Shown in pieces: positions 23,470-35,000 of a stretch of DNA of 64,000 nt. How positions within the stretch are numbered: position 1 is the first letter of the stretch; the number at the start of each line of letters is the position of its first letter. Under the pieces are notes generated by a model. The model ran no database searches and was not told the DNA's origin. It worked only from the letters and a program-made list of their open reading frames with translations. The position numbers and the translations under genes are program-made. The DNA comes from Hymenopus coronatus. Lineage: Eukaryota > Arthropoda > Insecta > Mantodea > Hymenopodidae. The stretch lies in the NCBI GenBank assembly GCA_030762935.1, contig CM060895.1:31114501-31178500 (forward strand), in the 5' to 3' direction.

Positions 23470-23650
23470 GGATGATGGATGAAATTGTAAAATGAAGCTC
23501 AAATGATTTCGGAGCCCATGGAGCTTAAAGTAACTCAACATGCATCCTCTCAGGATAAGGGAAAAACCCCCCAAAAATTTTATGTAGGTAACTCACCCTG
23601 AGCGAGATTCAAAGTTGCGACCTCTTGAATGTTTATAAGATGCTTGGTTT
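23470..23650 (-). mobile_element. tRNA-derived SINE, family 2
   Basis: On the minus strand: AAGAGGTCGCAACTTTGAAT (B-box region, changed), CTCGCTCAGGGTGAGTTACC, CCTGAGAGGATG, then the tail AAATCATTTGAGCTTCA. Same order as the copies at 6,170 and 38,302. Confidence 0.7.
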
Positions 23651-24039
23651 TCTTTATTCTTTTGTGTGAATCGGGAAGATCCTTAACTTGCAGCGTGAAT
23701 AATGATTCTAAATTTGTTTCTCCATTGTTATCGCGAAGCTTTTTCCATTCTGAGGTTTGAACAGTTTGGTTTTCTCTCCTTATTCGTCTTTCTTCTTGCT
23801 TATTGTTTATATGCCTTGAATTAGGAGAGTGAATAGAAAAATCAATTTCCTTATTGTTTCTGAATTTTTACATGGAATATGCAGATAACAGAAAACAGTT
23901 TACTTATTAGCTGTTCATCTCTCTTGTATCTACATACATACACATTTTGTTTTTATTAATAACACATTTGGTTTAATTGTTTTTTTCACACAATCCGTAT
24001 ATAGGACAGGAGTTGGATAGATGAAGTCTGACTGAAAAA
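23651..24039. other. AT-rich spacer
   Basis: No gene or repeat recognised. Confidence 0.35.
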
Positions 24040-24125
24040 TTCAATGCCATAGCTGGGGTTTGAACCATGGATCTCCCGGTATCTAGCTGGTTGCTCTTTC
24101 ACTGAGCTACCATGGCAACATGCCA
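24040..24125 (-). mobile_element. tRNA-like SINE head
   Basis: Minus strand: GCCATGGTAGCTCAGTGAAA, GAGCAACCAGC, then GATCCATGGTTCAAACCCCA. It has an A-box-like TAGCTCAGTG and a B-box GGTTCAAACC, with arms resembling a tRNA for about 72 bases. It lacks a clear matched acceptor stem and continues into a short tail (GGCATTGAATTTTTCAG), so I call it a SINE head rather than a working tRNA gene. A similar head lies at 50,745-50,830. Confidence 0.6.
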
Positions 24126-24179
24126 CCATAGCATTGAATTTATCAGCTGACTCGCATGTTTCCTGGTAAAGCACAAGGT

Positions 24180-24310
24180 GATCTCAAATTATTTTGAGAT
24201 GGCAACCCCACTGGCAACTTACAATGTTGTAAGTACTTTAAGTCCCAGGATTCATAGTATAGCCAACCATAATAGTTATGAATCATAGCTATACTATACT
24301 ATGAATCTTG
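24180..24310. repeat. Small inverted repeats
   Basis: ACTTACAATGTTGTAAGT (24,218-24,235) is a near palindrome. GATTCATAGTATAG (24,249-24,262) pairs with CTATACTATGAATC (24,293-24,306). This is possibly a tiny MITE remnant. Confidence 0.35.
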
Positions 24311-25379
24311 TTATTACCTCTGTCCTGAGGTAAACCAGTACACAATTTTAATGTTGTGTCTTTTCTTTCTCTAAAGTCATCCTTTTGTGCCCATAAACAA
24401 AGGTTGTGGTGTTCATTGCGCTTTAAAATTATTTCCTCTGTTAAATTTAATAACGTTGGTCAGCACATGAAATGAATCATATTCGATGTCACATTATAAA
24501 TCAATCAAAAAGTGGATAAAAGAATAAATAATCATGTTGCGATTTTAACTGAGTTATCAACCATGTGAACAATACTATAATCTCGTAATTTTGCCACTTG
24601 GCTATTTTGCCCTTCACTTTGCAAGGCTGTGATTACCTGCAGTTAGAAACTCAGGGAGGAGTTAATAGCGTACTGGCTTGTTATTGATTTTGATTTATTG
24701 CAATTGACTGTGACCTTAAAGACCATAAATGTCATATATCAATGCACCTAATGCTGCTCTGCAGTCCCCGAATGTTTGTCGGTTGAATTCTGTAACATTT
24801 TATATATACAACTTCACTTATGTTCTTGGAGGCAGTTCATCAAAAAATAGTAAATATTCAAGGTGTTCTTGAATTAAAGCAATTTTGAACATACTGATCA
24901 TAACATAATTTCATATATTTGAGAAACTGTTCAAAAGATTTCAACTCTGCACATTTATGCAACAGTTCATTTGAAAATTGTATATTTTTAAAGGACTCAC
25001 TCATTAACTACCAAAATTTTGTACCTATTTTAAGCAAATTTGGTATCTCAAGCAATTTTAATTGAACCTATAAAATTGAAACTGTGTGAATGCAGAAATA
25101 ATATTTAGACAATATTAAAGTTAAATATTGTTTAATTGTGGCTGCTACCTTGCAAACAGTATAAACATTGTCTAAAGTCAGTTTGTATACCTCTAAGAAC
25201 ACTATTTAACCTCAAAAGTTACTACAAATGTACAATAGATCATGTTAACCACTATTTTGGAGATGGTATCATAGAAGTATTTTGGAAGTAAAAAGACATG
25301 CTCTTTATCATTGACTGCCTAATTCAGCAATCCTATCGGATTAAATGACAAAATGAAATTCAAAGCATACTTTTTTCCC
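24311..25379. other. AT-rich spacer
   Basis: No gene or repeat recognised. Confidence 0.4.
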
Positions 25380-25439
25380 TTCTTCTTCTTCTTCTTCTTC
25401 TTCTTCTTCTTCTTCTTCTTCTTCTTCTTCTTCTTCTTC
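25380..25439. repeat. (TTC)n microsatellite
   Basis: About 20 TTC units ending at AAAGGAGG. Confidence 0.95.
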
Positions 25440-25639
25440 AAAGGAGGTTGTAGAATATTGTGAGAGATTGGGCATCCTAGCTTGTCCATTACTTGCAACC
25501 TTGCAGTTCTTCTGGCATTATGCTTGTTGACAATGCATTTTATATTATTTATTTGTATAACTACTTTACATAGCTTTTACAAATTTCTTAATATAACCTA
25601 AACTATTACAAATTTTAATTGACCTTGTTGCTACCTCGG

Positions 25640-26870
25640 TTTGTATGGCACCCAGGCCATTAGCCTCCCGAGTTGCATGTCAACCCTTCCCCCTTAATCT
25701 TAATTGCCCTTCCCCTCCATCCTGTCTTCTTTCCCTGTAACATTTTTATAGCTACAGTTTTCGCCTCTTATTTTTTCCCATTTTTTTCTCCCAAACCTTG
25801 TTTCTCCATATTGCTAGTTCCTTGCATTCTATCATATAATTGTATACTTTCTTTCTCATCACACACTTCAAATATGCTTTTTTCACTGCCTCTTATGCCT
25901 CTTAAAATATTGTTCTTATTCTCATCCAAGCCAGTCCTTCTTTTTCTTGCCTGCCTGTTAACAGTAATCTACATATGGTCCTTGTCTCCAGTCTTGTTTT
26001 ATTTGTTTATAAAATTGCACCGATTTCTTGTTTTCATATCTCCTGCCTTTGTATGTCTTCTACCCTACATTTTACTAGTTTACCTATATTAATTTTATTT
26101 CTTTCTTAAAGCCTCCATATCTCCCATTCCTATTTTCTCTGCAATTTTTCTAACACCTGCCCACCAGTTACTTGTGCTGTCTAGATTTTTTTGTTGCTTC
26201 ATACGTAGCTTTAAGATTTCTCCATCTTGTTTTACCAAACATTTATACAAACATTTTATTATTCTCTACATTATTATTTCATTCCTCCTTGTTTTCCCAA
26301 GTTTTACCAAGGTAACTTCTCTTGGCACTGATCTTGGTAACCCCAATAATTCTTTGCAGTACATTCTATACACATGATCCACCATCTTGTTTATGTCTGT
26401 AGGCCCCCTCCAGATGTCTACTGCATAAAGCATTCTTGATTCCACTAATGTCTCATACATTCTTTCCAGCCACTTGGTTGTCATCTCTAACTTGTTTTTG
26501 CAAATTCTAAATCCTGACATTGCAGCCATTCTTTTTGCTTCTATTTTTCTCCCATGTGCCTCCCATTCCCCTCTGTTATTCAATCTCACTTCCGAGTATC
26601 CAAATTCTTTGACTATTCTTTTCACATTTAATATCCACATCACCTGTTTCCTCAATTTAGATTTTTTTTGAACGGCATACTTTAGACTTGCCTATATTTA
26701 TTTTTATTCGCCATTCCTCACAAAATGTTTGAACCTTGTTTATTTCCCTTTGTAATCCAATTGATATGGATCCTATCATTAAATCTTCAGCATATAGCAA
26801 ACATGGAATTTCCTTTTCGCTATTACCAGTGCGTTGGCAATGAGTGCATTTATGCTGCAAATGGTAATAT
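25640..26870 (-). pseudogene. LINE reverse transcriptase remnant
   Basis: C-terminal part of a non-LTR retrotransposon polyprotein, related to the LINE at 55,232-60,073. Reading down the minus strand: IPCLLYAEDLMIGSISIGLQ (RT motif C near 26,790; normally FADD or YADD, here YAED), CEEWRIKINIGKSKV, a frame change, then WLERMYETLVESRMLYAVDIW and HVYRMYCKELLGLPRSVP followed by REVTLVKLGKTRRNE (26,450-26,280). This ORFs-in-order pattern is the RT thumb and the LGLP...ELGR linker also seen in the 55-kb LINE. Below 26,260 the frame is broken. The hydrophobic 139-codon plus-strand ORF at 25,673-26,092 is antisense to it. Dead fragment. Confidence 0.8.
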
Positions 26871-27332
26871 TAATGTGTTGAATCATCCATGTGCTTCTTG
26901 CCTTTTGTCGAACATGATTTGCTGTCCTTTCCAGGTAAGTAATAATTTTTGGGTGTTAAATAACTTCCTTTATTATACCTTGTTCTGCCTACACATATGA
27001 TTTGAAAATGCAATGGCACAATTGTGTTTTATTTAATTATATTATTTTTTCGTTTCAGGTATAATTTTGATGGAGTAATAGGTGACACGTTTGTACCCAC
27101 ATCAGAACAACTTATCCTCTGGTTATAGGGCGGTTGCTAAACCAGAAGGGAAGCTTTTAACTGAAGTTTTTCTCACAATCCTCTATTATAAGCTTTACAC
27201 CCCACTTTCACTTTACCTTGGTGTTTTCTTTGATAAAAAAGTTTGACTCCTTTACTAATAATTTGTATATAAGGATGGAAGCAATCTTAATAACAACATG
27301 TAATGGTGATTACAAAAAAAAAAAATAAGTGC
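26871..27332. other. Spacer next to gypsy LTR
   Basis: AT-rich. An ORF at 26,725-27,000 (+) partly overlaps the LINE remnant and has no recognised domain. Confidence 0.35.
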
Positions 27333-27793
27333 TGTAATAAAAAAAGTCTTCCTCTAACAACTCTTTATTTCTTCCAAAAACTAATTACAATTAGAATCTG
27401 TTCACCAGTAACTTTCTTCAATGGTTCTGTAACAATTCTGCATATAGTTTCTTTTTGACATTTGCAGCTGTGATGATTACAGCTTGCTACGAATTTCCTG
27501 TTAAAACTTAGTTCAACTGTAACACACGAAGCATTCCCAGTGAAAACTAAATTCTGAGCAGTTTCATTCCCGTGCCAGGAAATTTTCAGAAGTCGTCGCA
27601 CTTGCAAAAACACTGCACGTGTTCACAAACTTGCTTATATGTAACAACGCAGGCTTCATTGTCAAAGAACCTTCCGAAGAACGCGTGTCCACTAACACAC
27701 AGGTGTAACAATGGATGCAAACAATCAGCCATAAATTATGAAACAAATTATTCACACACACATTCAGCAATTACACTCACAGGGCGTAGTACA
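27333..27793 (-). repeat. Gypsy 3' LTR
   Basis: 461 bp on the minus strand, starting TGTACTACGCCCTGTGAG and ending GACTTTTTTTATTACA, i.e. TG...CA with TGTA/TACA ends. A polyadenylation signal AATAAA lies near the end (GAAGAAATAAAGAG, 27,364). The purine tract directly precedes it at 27,794-27,808, which fixes this as the 3' LTR. Small ORFs across it are not genes. Confidence 0.75.
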
Positions 27794-27989
27794 ATGCTCC
27801 CTCCTCAGGGCTGGTCATCCCCACCAGTACCATTTTAACGGGCTAGACAATCTATTTGTACTACTAGCCTCTTCCATCGGGGCAACCTCAGGATGTGGTG
27901 GATGACATCATTTATCTTCTTCATCTCAAGATGTGGTACTTGCTATTGCTGTAGAAGCTTGGGGGGGGGGGGGATGTCCCTTGGTCCAA

Positions 27990-30310
27990 ATAGGGCAATA
28001 TAGCCACACCAAATTATGGAAACCTTGGCTTTTGACCGGCTGGTTGTAATGGGCCTTCTTCATCTGGTCGCTCTCTATCTGTAGATGTTGAGGTACTATC
28101 TACTGCATATCATGTAGCCAGTATAAGAAATTCTCCATGTAGTTATCTGCTGGCTGTTCTCCTCAGGAGGACTACCAAACATAAGGTCGCTTGGTAGATT
28201 GGCTCCCTGCCAAATACCAAACAGGCTGTTATCAAGCTGGTGGTGTCATGGGTTGAAGAGAGGTAGGCCAGTAAGAAAAGCAGCACCCTCACATCCCAAT
28301 TTCTGGTGATTGGCCATACCCTTCCTAAAATGTTCTTTTTGATGGACTGCTCAAGTGTGTCTCTCGTCAAGCGAGATTCAAAGTTGGTGCCCTGATCACT
28401 GTGTAGTTTCAATGGTACCTTATAGCAACAAAACAGTTCTTGAGGCAGTTTGCAGTGGTCTTTGCTTCCTGGTTAGGGGTGGCATACACCTCCGGCCCCT
28501 TGGTGAAGTAATCCAGATACTCTGTTTGACACAGGGAAAGGCCCAGCTACATCAATAGCTATGCATTCAAAAGGTCTGCTGCATATGACCCTGTTCCTGG
28601 TCTGTGGGCCGCGACTAGCTGCACACACATGCCATTGGCAGCACCACCTCTCAGCTTCTGCTTGTAGTTTCAGCCAGTAGTACTATTGATGGAGCTTGTT
28701 GATGGTTTGGTTGGGTCCCATATGTACTTCCTCCAGGACATCCATGACCTTACTTCATGGGAGGATAGCAGCTCTCGCTGCGTCTTCCATCAGGATACTC
28801 CCATACCGAAAACAGTACTCCTTTGTCTTCAATGAGTCCCATTGGGCCCTTTAGGACAAGTACATACTAATCCTGGATGCGAGTCTTCTCAGCTCGGTGT
28901 AGTTTGCTTCTCTTAGGAGTGGCTGCAAGTCAGCCAGCTGCTCCTTCCTCAGGCCTGCACATTCCATCCAGCTATAGGCACCCTTGAAATGACACGGACA
29001 ACTGCGGCACACTCTTTCCCCTCAACTTTGGTTGTAGTGGCTGCACTCTTCTGGACAGAATCATCATGACATGGCAACCACAGTGCTGTGGCTCTGATGT
29101 TCTGATGTGAAGTTGTACTCTCGAAGTCTCTGGATCCAATGAACTGTATGGCCCTCCAGGTTCTTGAATCTCAACAGCCAGGTTAGGGCAGAGTGATCAG
29201 TCCTCAGGTGAAATGAATACCTGTACAGGTACTTGTGGAAGTGCTCCAGTGCCTTTCCTACCACCAGGTAACAACTGTTCTTTTCTGCTTGCTTTAGTAG
29301 GCTATAACTTGCGCCTGGTTTTCCTGGACCTGAGATAGAATGCCTCCAATGCTATTGTCACTGGTATTGGATCCACAATAAAGTCATCAGTTCTGAAAAT
29401 CCTAAAATAGATGCACTGTAGAGTGCTGAAATAAGTGTCTGGAATGCACTTTCTGCCTCTTCTGACCTTGAGAGGGATTTTGTGATGTTGGAGAAACCTT
29501 TGACAAACTGCCGGATTAGTTGCATAGGCCCAGGAAACTTCCTAGCTCTAATTTGTCTTTCGGGCAATGCCAATCTCTCATTGGTTGTGCCTTCTCTGGC
29601 TATTTGGCCAACCCAAATGGAGAGACTATGTGGCTCAAATAGTTTACTTCCTTGGAGAAGAGTGGACACTTCTTTGCGTTCAACTTCAGATTAGGTGCCT
29701 GCTACATTTGCATTTTTGGTCAGGTTCTCGAAATGGTCTTATAAGTTGTGGCCTAAGATGCTGTCATCCAGATATAACATGAGGCGTTGTAATTCAACCC
29801 TCTGATCACTGACTCTATGAGATGCTGGAAGTGACTGGCACATTGCAGAGACCAAAGGGCATAACCATAAATTGGCAAAGCCCTTGGCCAATTGAGAATG
29901 TGGTCTACTCCTTATTTCTGGTATCTAGGCCCACTTGCCAGTATCCTGATTTCAAGTCCAAAGTCGAGGACCACTATGCACCAGCAAGTATGTCCAGGGT
30001 GTTGCCAATCTGGAGTAAGGGGAAACAGTCCTTTCTGGTGATGGCATTCAGCTTTCTGAGGTCCATGCAGAAGCGTAACTCACCATTCTTCTTCACCAAG
30101 ACTACAGGAGAGCACCAAGGACTGTTGGACTCCATGGTTCCCTGGACCTCATGTCCTCCAGCATGTTCCATGCCTCCACCTGTTTTGCCAGAGGAACATG
30201 TCTGGGTGGTTGCTGGATTGGTCAGGTGTCCCTGGTGTCAGTGTTATGGTGTACTTGATCAGTGTGGCCATAAATGCTGTTCCCTTCATTGAAGACTGAC
30301 TGGCATCAGC
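27990..30310 (-). pseudogene. Gypsy pol remnant (RT, RNase H, integrase)
   Basis: The gene encoded the polymerase polyprotein that copies the element RNA and integrates it. Visible pieces from 5' to 3' on the minus strand: GTMESNSPWCSPVVLVKKNG and RFCMDLRKLNAIT (RT fingers, 30,120-30,010), YLDD (RT active site, about 29,762-29,776), KALEHFHKYLY...FHLRTDHSALTWLL (RNase H, 29,250-29,150), LHSDQGTNFESRLTRDTLEQ (integrase, second catalytic Asp region, 28,405-28,345) and TSLITACLVFGRE (28,235-28,197). The core is recognisable over 2.3 kb but interrupted by frameshifts and stops between all blocks. Plus-strand ORFs such as 29,822-30,292 are antisense shadows. No protease or gag is visible. Confidence 0.88.
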
Positions 30311-30579
30311 TAAGTAGATGCTGGACCCTCTCCAGTTGTGAAGTGATCAGATTGCCACTGTCCTCTTCAGCTAGGATTTCAGTCGAGGTCCCTGGTCCTG
30401 AGATGGTGCTGACTGTTCGGATCCATGCTGTATAGTTGCTGTTGGCTTGTACTTCCCTAATTCCATCTCGGCTTGATGTCCTGGTCTGTGTCCATTGAGT
30501 TCTGTAGCCTCACAGGTACTTCTTCCCCACTAGGGAACAATGCCTGGGCAACCCATAATCCACCTAATGGTGTTTTCTT

Positions 30580-30775
30580 CAAAATCTTTGTCACATCCTT
30601 GGAAGATTTTTTGTTTTTGAGTTATCGCATTCACACACACACACGCACACAGACCTTTTTCTAAAATACTTTTTTTTGGACAGGGACCCTAAAACGTATA
30701 AGTTGTAGACATCAAACTTTTGGGTGGAGTGCAATTTCTTTTCTACTTAGCTTTACTAAGAGAGTAAGTAAATAT
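30580..30775 (-). repeat. R870 fragment (5' end)
   Basis: Contains the CATCCTTGGAAGAT segment, the CA tract (30,632-30,652), and GGGTGGAGTGCAATTTC next to a destroyed palindrome. It covers the palindromic side of R870 only. Confidence 0.7.
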
Positions 30776-31361
30776 AAGTTCTTTAGGAAAAGTTTTGTTC
30801 CTCAGCCCCAGGTACCCATACATTTGGGTTGTTTTTGCGCCATTTTTAGATATTGAATTTAAAAACAAACTGGAAAGTATATGTCAAGTATTGATTTGAT
30901 ACAGTATACATCACTATCCTAAAATCATCATCATTTTGTGGAAAACATAAGTTCAGAGTATTTTATTCTCTTTGGTTTGGAGATAACCTAAACTTGATTT
31001 CCAATTTTATTGAGGCAAGTTACCCAATTACTATATAACAGCGTGAAGGTCCTTAAACTAAAACTTGCATTTTCTTTTCTATGGGTTTCGTTATTAAAAT
31101 GCTTGACACCAGGAAATTATTTTAATTGGACAAAGGAAAATTACTTGTACTATGTTTGAGGTGGTTGACTCAATAAAGGGGATGCAAGAAAAAGCAAAGT
31201 TTTCACAAAAATGGAAATTAATGCTTGCTTTTTATTATTTCTTTGGTGTGTTTGTTGGGCATGTTGTAAGTTCTTTTAGTGGCAACATTATTTTTGATAA
31301 TCAAATTTAAGAAATAATAGTGAAATGCATTATTTGAAATTAAATTTAATTGTAACTTAAT
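30776..31361. other. AT-rich spacer
   Basis: No gene or repeat recognised. Confidence 0.35.
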
Positions 31362-31656
31362 GAAAAATCTGATGTTAAATTCACGTGACTTTCTCTTTGT
31401 CTTTTGCAACAAGTATTAAAAGCTTATTCTTCTACATACTTCATGATAATTGTGATAAACATAAGCACAAAGAGTGGGTTGCTATGTGGATGAGATTGAG
31501 ATTCCATTCTCCTTGTATGACCAGGGGGGAGGGAGAAAGGAAGGAAAAAAGTCCAACTTCCCATATGAGAGAAGTATAAGTATTGAACAATTCAAACTAA
31601 TAATAAGGAATATTTTGGAAATGATTTATTCACAAACACACACAAAAAAAAAAAAC

Positions 31657-31690
<34 letters not shown>
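31362..31690 (-). repeat. R870 fragment (3' side) and (CA)n
   Basis: Starts with the tail block (plus strand: AATCTGATG..AAATTCACGTGACTTTCTCT) and runs to about 31,630 (ATAAGGAATATTTTGGAAATG). It then meets a (CA)n/(TA)n tract at 31,640-31,695. Confidence 0.65.
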
Positions 31691-31694
<4 letters not shown>

Positions 31695-31820
31695 CATGGG
31701 TCATTCTCACAAAGTGGTACAAATCGATTCCCCAGGTGATAAATAGCATATATATGTGGTAGAAGTTTTATAATTTTGTGAAGGTTATAAGTGTTACTGT
31801 TGCATGCCTTACAACTCTTA

Positions 31821-33650
31821 GGGCCGGTTGTACGAACTCGAAATAAATCCTGGAATAGTTATTCTTGGAATACACTATTCATGGTATAAATGTGGTGACT
31901 AGTTGTACGATGCAATTTTATTCCTTTGATATCTATTCGACTGTTCGTAGATTTAAAACTAATGTTGGCTATGCTGCGAGTCATTCGTGGCCAACTTGAT
32001 ACGTAATTACTGCTTTGTTTTGCTGAAAACTTCATTGTTTTCTCAGTCAGCTGTTCCTAAACTATGTATTATTTCTTATTTTAACTACTTACAGTACTAT
32101 GAAATCATTATGAATGTTCATAAGCGTGTTCGAATGTAGAATTGCTATACATTTTACAAAACATACACATATGTATACTGTGACTTCTTGCGATAGGTTA
32201 GGAGTATGGGAATATAACCTTACCATATGTGCAAAGTTGTATCTTGTGCTGATATATGACATCTTTCCGTTTCGCTGATCAAAACGTACTTAACCTCATT
32301 TCTGTATTTTATTTATTAAAATACTTAGTAAGTGAATTTTGAAAATTACATTTTAGTGTTGCCAATACCACTATCAACTTAAGATATGTATAATTGAATC
32401 GTTGCACCAAGATAAATAGAAAACAATTTGCTATATAGGTATTATTAACCAACAGAAATATTAGTAGTTATGTCGAATAGTACATTAAACCGTTCCCATT
32501 ACAGTTCGCACTTTGCTGATGGCAATATTTAATACAACAGCTAGAAATTGTCAACCAAACCAATAAAACCGAGAACATTATATTTTAGGGAAAGTATTCT
32601 CTATTCAATCAAAATTGTCTCTAATGTGTTAAACCTACAGCATATAATATGAAAAATTATGAATTTATTGTAAAATAATATATTTAGATTTACGAGCTCT
32701 GATGGCGTCTTTTAATCTGGGCATCTCTTCCCTACATCACAAAGCTTGTAGTGTTATAGTTTTTAAACTTGCACATAACTTCCAAAATCTGATTATAGTA
32801 CAGAATGTCGCTAACTTTAATACTTGTTTTTATTAAAATCTGGACATCTATTACCAACATGTGCTTCACTTGGTCATGGTATAGATGGAGTACAGCAGGG
32901 TACTCCATCTACACCATGACCAAGTGAAGCACGTGTTGGAAATAGATGTCCAGATTTTAATAAAATTGACAGCTTCACTGTATGTAATGGCTTTTTTAAC
33001 ATTTTAAAATTAATACTTGTGGTTATCTTACGTTTTGAAGCATATTGCCGTAGAAGTAACCTATCCTTTGTATTTCGTCAATAAAACGTAACCTCACTCT
33101 TTACAACGCTATGCATTGTGCTGGTGAATTGCTGCACTACACTATTTTATATTTATCTTGGGTTGGATTAAATTTAATTGTTTCCATAAAATAGAGGTAT
33201 TTTGATGATAATATTGTAGGTAGATTTTAGTTTTTTATAAATGAAACTTTATTTTAACTATCTTCTTGTCATATTTATCTTATAACCATCAAGTTGTCTG
33301 TGTGATATCATTTCTCAACTTTAATTTCATTATAGCCGTGTTCATTTATCAGACTATCTCTACAAAATATTGTATTTAGGTATAATATGTCCTTAAAACA
33401 TATTATAAAGAAATGAATCGTTTATATCGGTCAAATATGGGTCAAAATTGTGCCGAGTACCCAAGCGGCCATTTTCCTTTTTATACTCTATTCTCGGAAT
33501 ATCGGCTTATCCCCACAAGGAATCACAGAATAAATTATTCCATGTTTATTCCCTTGATAGTTTCTATTCCGTTGTCGTACAACACAATTTTGCACATAAC
33601 CATGGAATAACGACTGACAGAGGTTTATTCCAAGTTCGTACAACTGGCCC
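31821..33650. mobile_element. Harbinger-like DNA element with TTA duplications
   Basis: The ends are inverted repeats GGGCCGGTTGTACGAACT (31,821) and, read inward from 33,650, GGGCCAGTTGTACGAACT. Similarity continues irregularly for about 100 bp (GGAATA words). TTA flanks both sides (31,818-31,820 and 33,651-33,653), the 3-bp target duplication of PIF/Harbinger elements. The 1,830-bp interior has no transposase or Myb-like ORF, so it is non-autonomous. It carries a nested hairpin at 32,828-32,965. Confidence 0.82.
32828..32965. repeat. Long near-perfect hairpin
   Basis: Arms of 66 bp (32,828-32,893 and 32,900-32,965) are reverse complements with about four mismatches, around a 6-base loop AGCAGG. 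The centre is GATGGAGTAC / GTACTCCATC. It could be a recent inverted duplication, a palindromic MITE or a small-RNA-producing hairpin. Nothing in the sequence decides which. Confidence 0.9.
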
Positions 33651-34917
33651 TTAAATAAATAAAAAATGGAACATTTTGAAGTATTTTGAAGATGTTACTA
33701 AATTATCATTTTGGTCACTGTCCTTGATCAAGTGTTTCATAAGTTCTCATATAAATAAACAGGATAAAAAATTTTATCTTTCACGGTACTATTATGTATG
33801 TGTATATTTTAACTATGGCATTTCTTCGAAACACCACAAAATGTCAAAATATTTTTCTGCAGTAGGATTGTTTTATGGAATACTACTGTCCTCTAAATTT
33901 TAAATCTCGCGCTCGTGAATTGCATTTTGCACCAAAAGGACTAGTATCAGTGCTGGCAACTTCGTAAGCTTTGGCAGCGAGAAGTAATAAATAGTGACGT
34001 TTCCCCACGTGCCCTGTTTTTCCATATATGGTAAGAATAAAATAGTATATTTCGTATAATGTTATGAAAACCTGCAGCACATGTTAATTGCTCGTCATTC
34101 CGGTCACACGATTTTCTTAATGTTGCTTACAAATTAAACTTTATTCCAAGCTTTATTACATTAGTAAATATAAATATGAACATAATCTCTACTCTATTTC
34201 CCGATCTTTGTTGCAACATAGCAAATAAGTGTTACCAGATGCTCAAACGCCATTTTGGTCACTATCATTTCAGTCACGTGACGTAGTTTTTAACCTGTGA
34301 CCGAAATGATCAATCACGTGAACGGATTGACAGAGCAAATTGTTGTGTTAAACAATGCATGAAATTAATTTAAATTCATAAATATTCCACTTAAAATCAA
34401 ATGCTATATGTGATCCGAGATTCAAGACAATGATGCTTAACAGCAGAAATCCAAATTTCCATTTTTCTTTCTTTTTAAGTTGCAAAAAGTAGAGAGAAAG
34501 AGAAAGAATCAGCAAAGTACCGACACCAGAAAGAGTTGGCTGCCGAGCGATAGAGAAGAAGGCAAAAAATGAGTATAAAGAAGACTGGGAGAGGAAGAGG
34601 CAGAAAGATAGATAGCTATATAAAAGATAGAGGGAAGAAAGGCCATTGAAATGTATTAAACAATTATCTCCCAGAGAACAGAGGAGTAAGAGAAAAGCAT
34701 GGAAAACAGCAAGCAAGAAATACAGGCCAAAGAAGAATACTGTGCAGACTCCCCAATATTCAAATGATGCAACACCTCCTTCACAAGAATCTTTTCAAAA
34801 AGAATGTGGAAGACTGCAAGTCAATCAGGGATGGTCCAAAGCATATGGAGTACTAAAGAAACAGGAAAAATAATAAAAGAATTGAAAAAAAAAAAACTAG
34901 AAAAATATAAGAAGAGG

Positions 34918-34921
<4 letters not shown>

Positions 34922-34995
<74 letters not shown>
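34922..34995. repeat. (GA)n microsatellite
   Basis: About 37 GA units inside the decayed coiled-coil region of the transposase-like gene. It creates artificial Arg-Glu and Ser-Leu ORFs on the two strands. Confidence 0.95.

Positions 34996-35000
<5 letters not shown>

Larger units (their letters stand above)
27333..30575 (-). mobile_element. Ty3/gypsy retrotransposon, 5'-truncated
   Basis: A minus-strand remnant with a 3' LTR (27,333-27,793), a purine-rich tract just internal to it (minus: CTGAGGAGGGAGCAT) and pol fragments in the order RT, RNase H, integrase up to about 30,300. No 5' LTR, gag or primer-binding site is seen. The upstream side ends against an R870 fragment at 30,580. Confidence 0.85.

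Noticed and set aside
24040..24125. Possible functional tRNA gene on the minus strand
   Set aside because: A and B boxes are present but the acceptor and anticodon stems do not pair well, and a SINE-like tail follows.
25673..26092. 139-codon hydrophobic plus-strand ORF, membrane-protein-like
   Set aside because: It is antisense to an A-rich LINE remnant; T-rich antisense codes for Leu/Phe/Ile-rich text by composition alone.
27365..27770. Two minus ORFs (82 and 68 codons), one Cys-rich
   Set aside because: They fall entirely inside the gypsy LTR and have no recognised domain.
29822..30292. 156-codon plus-strand ORF with Cys/Pro-rich text
   Set aside because: Antisense to the gypsy reverse transcriptase block; the minus strand carries the conserved motifs.
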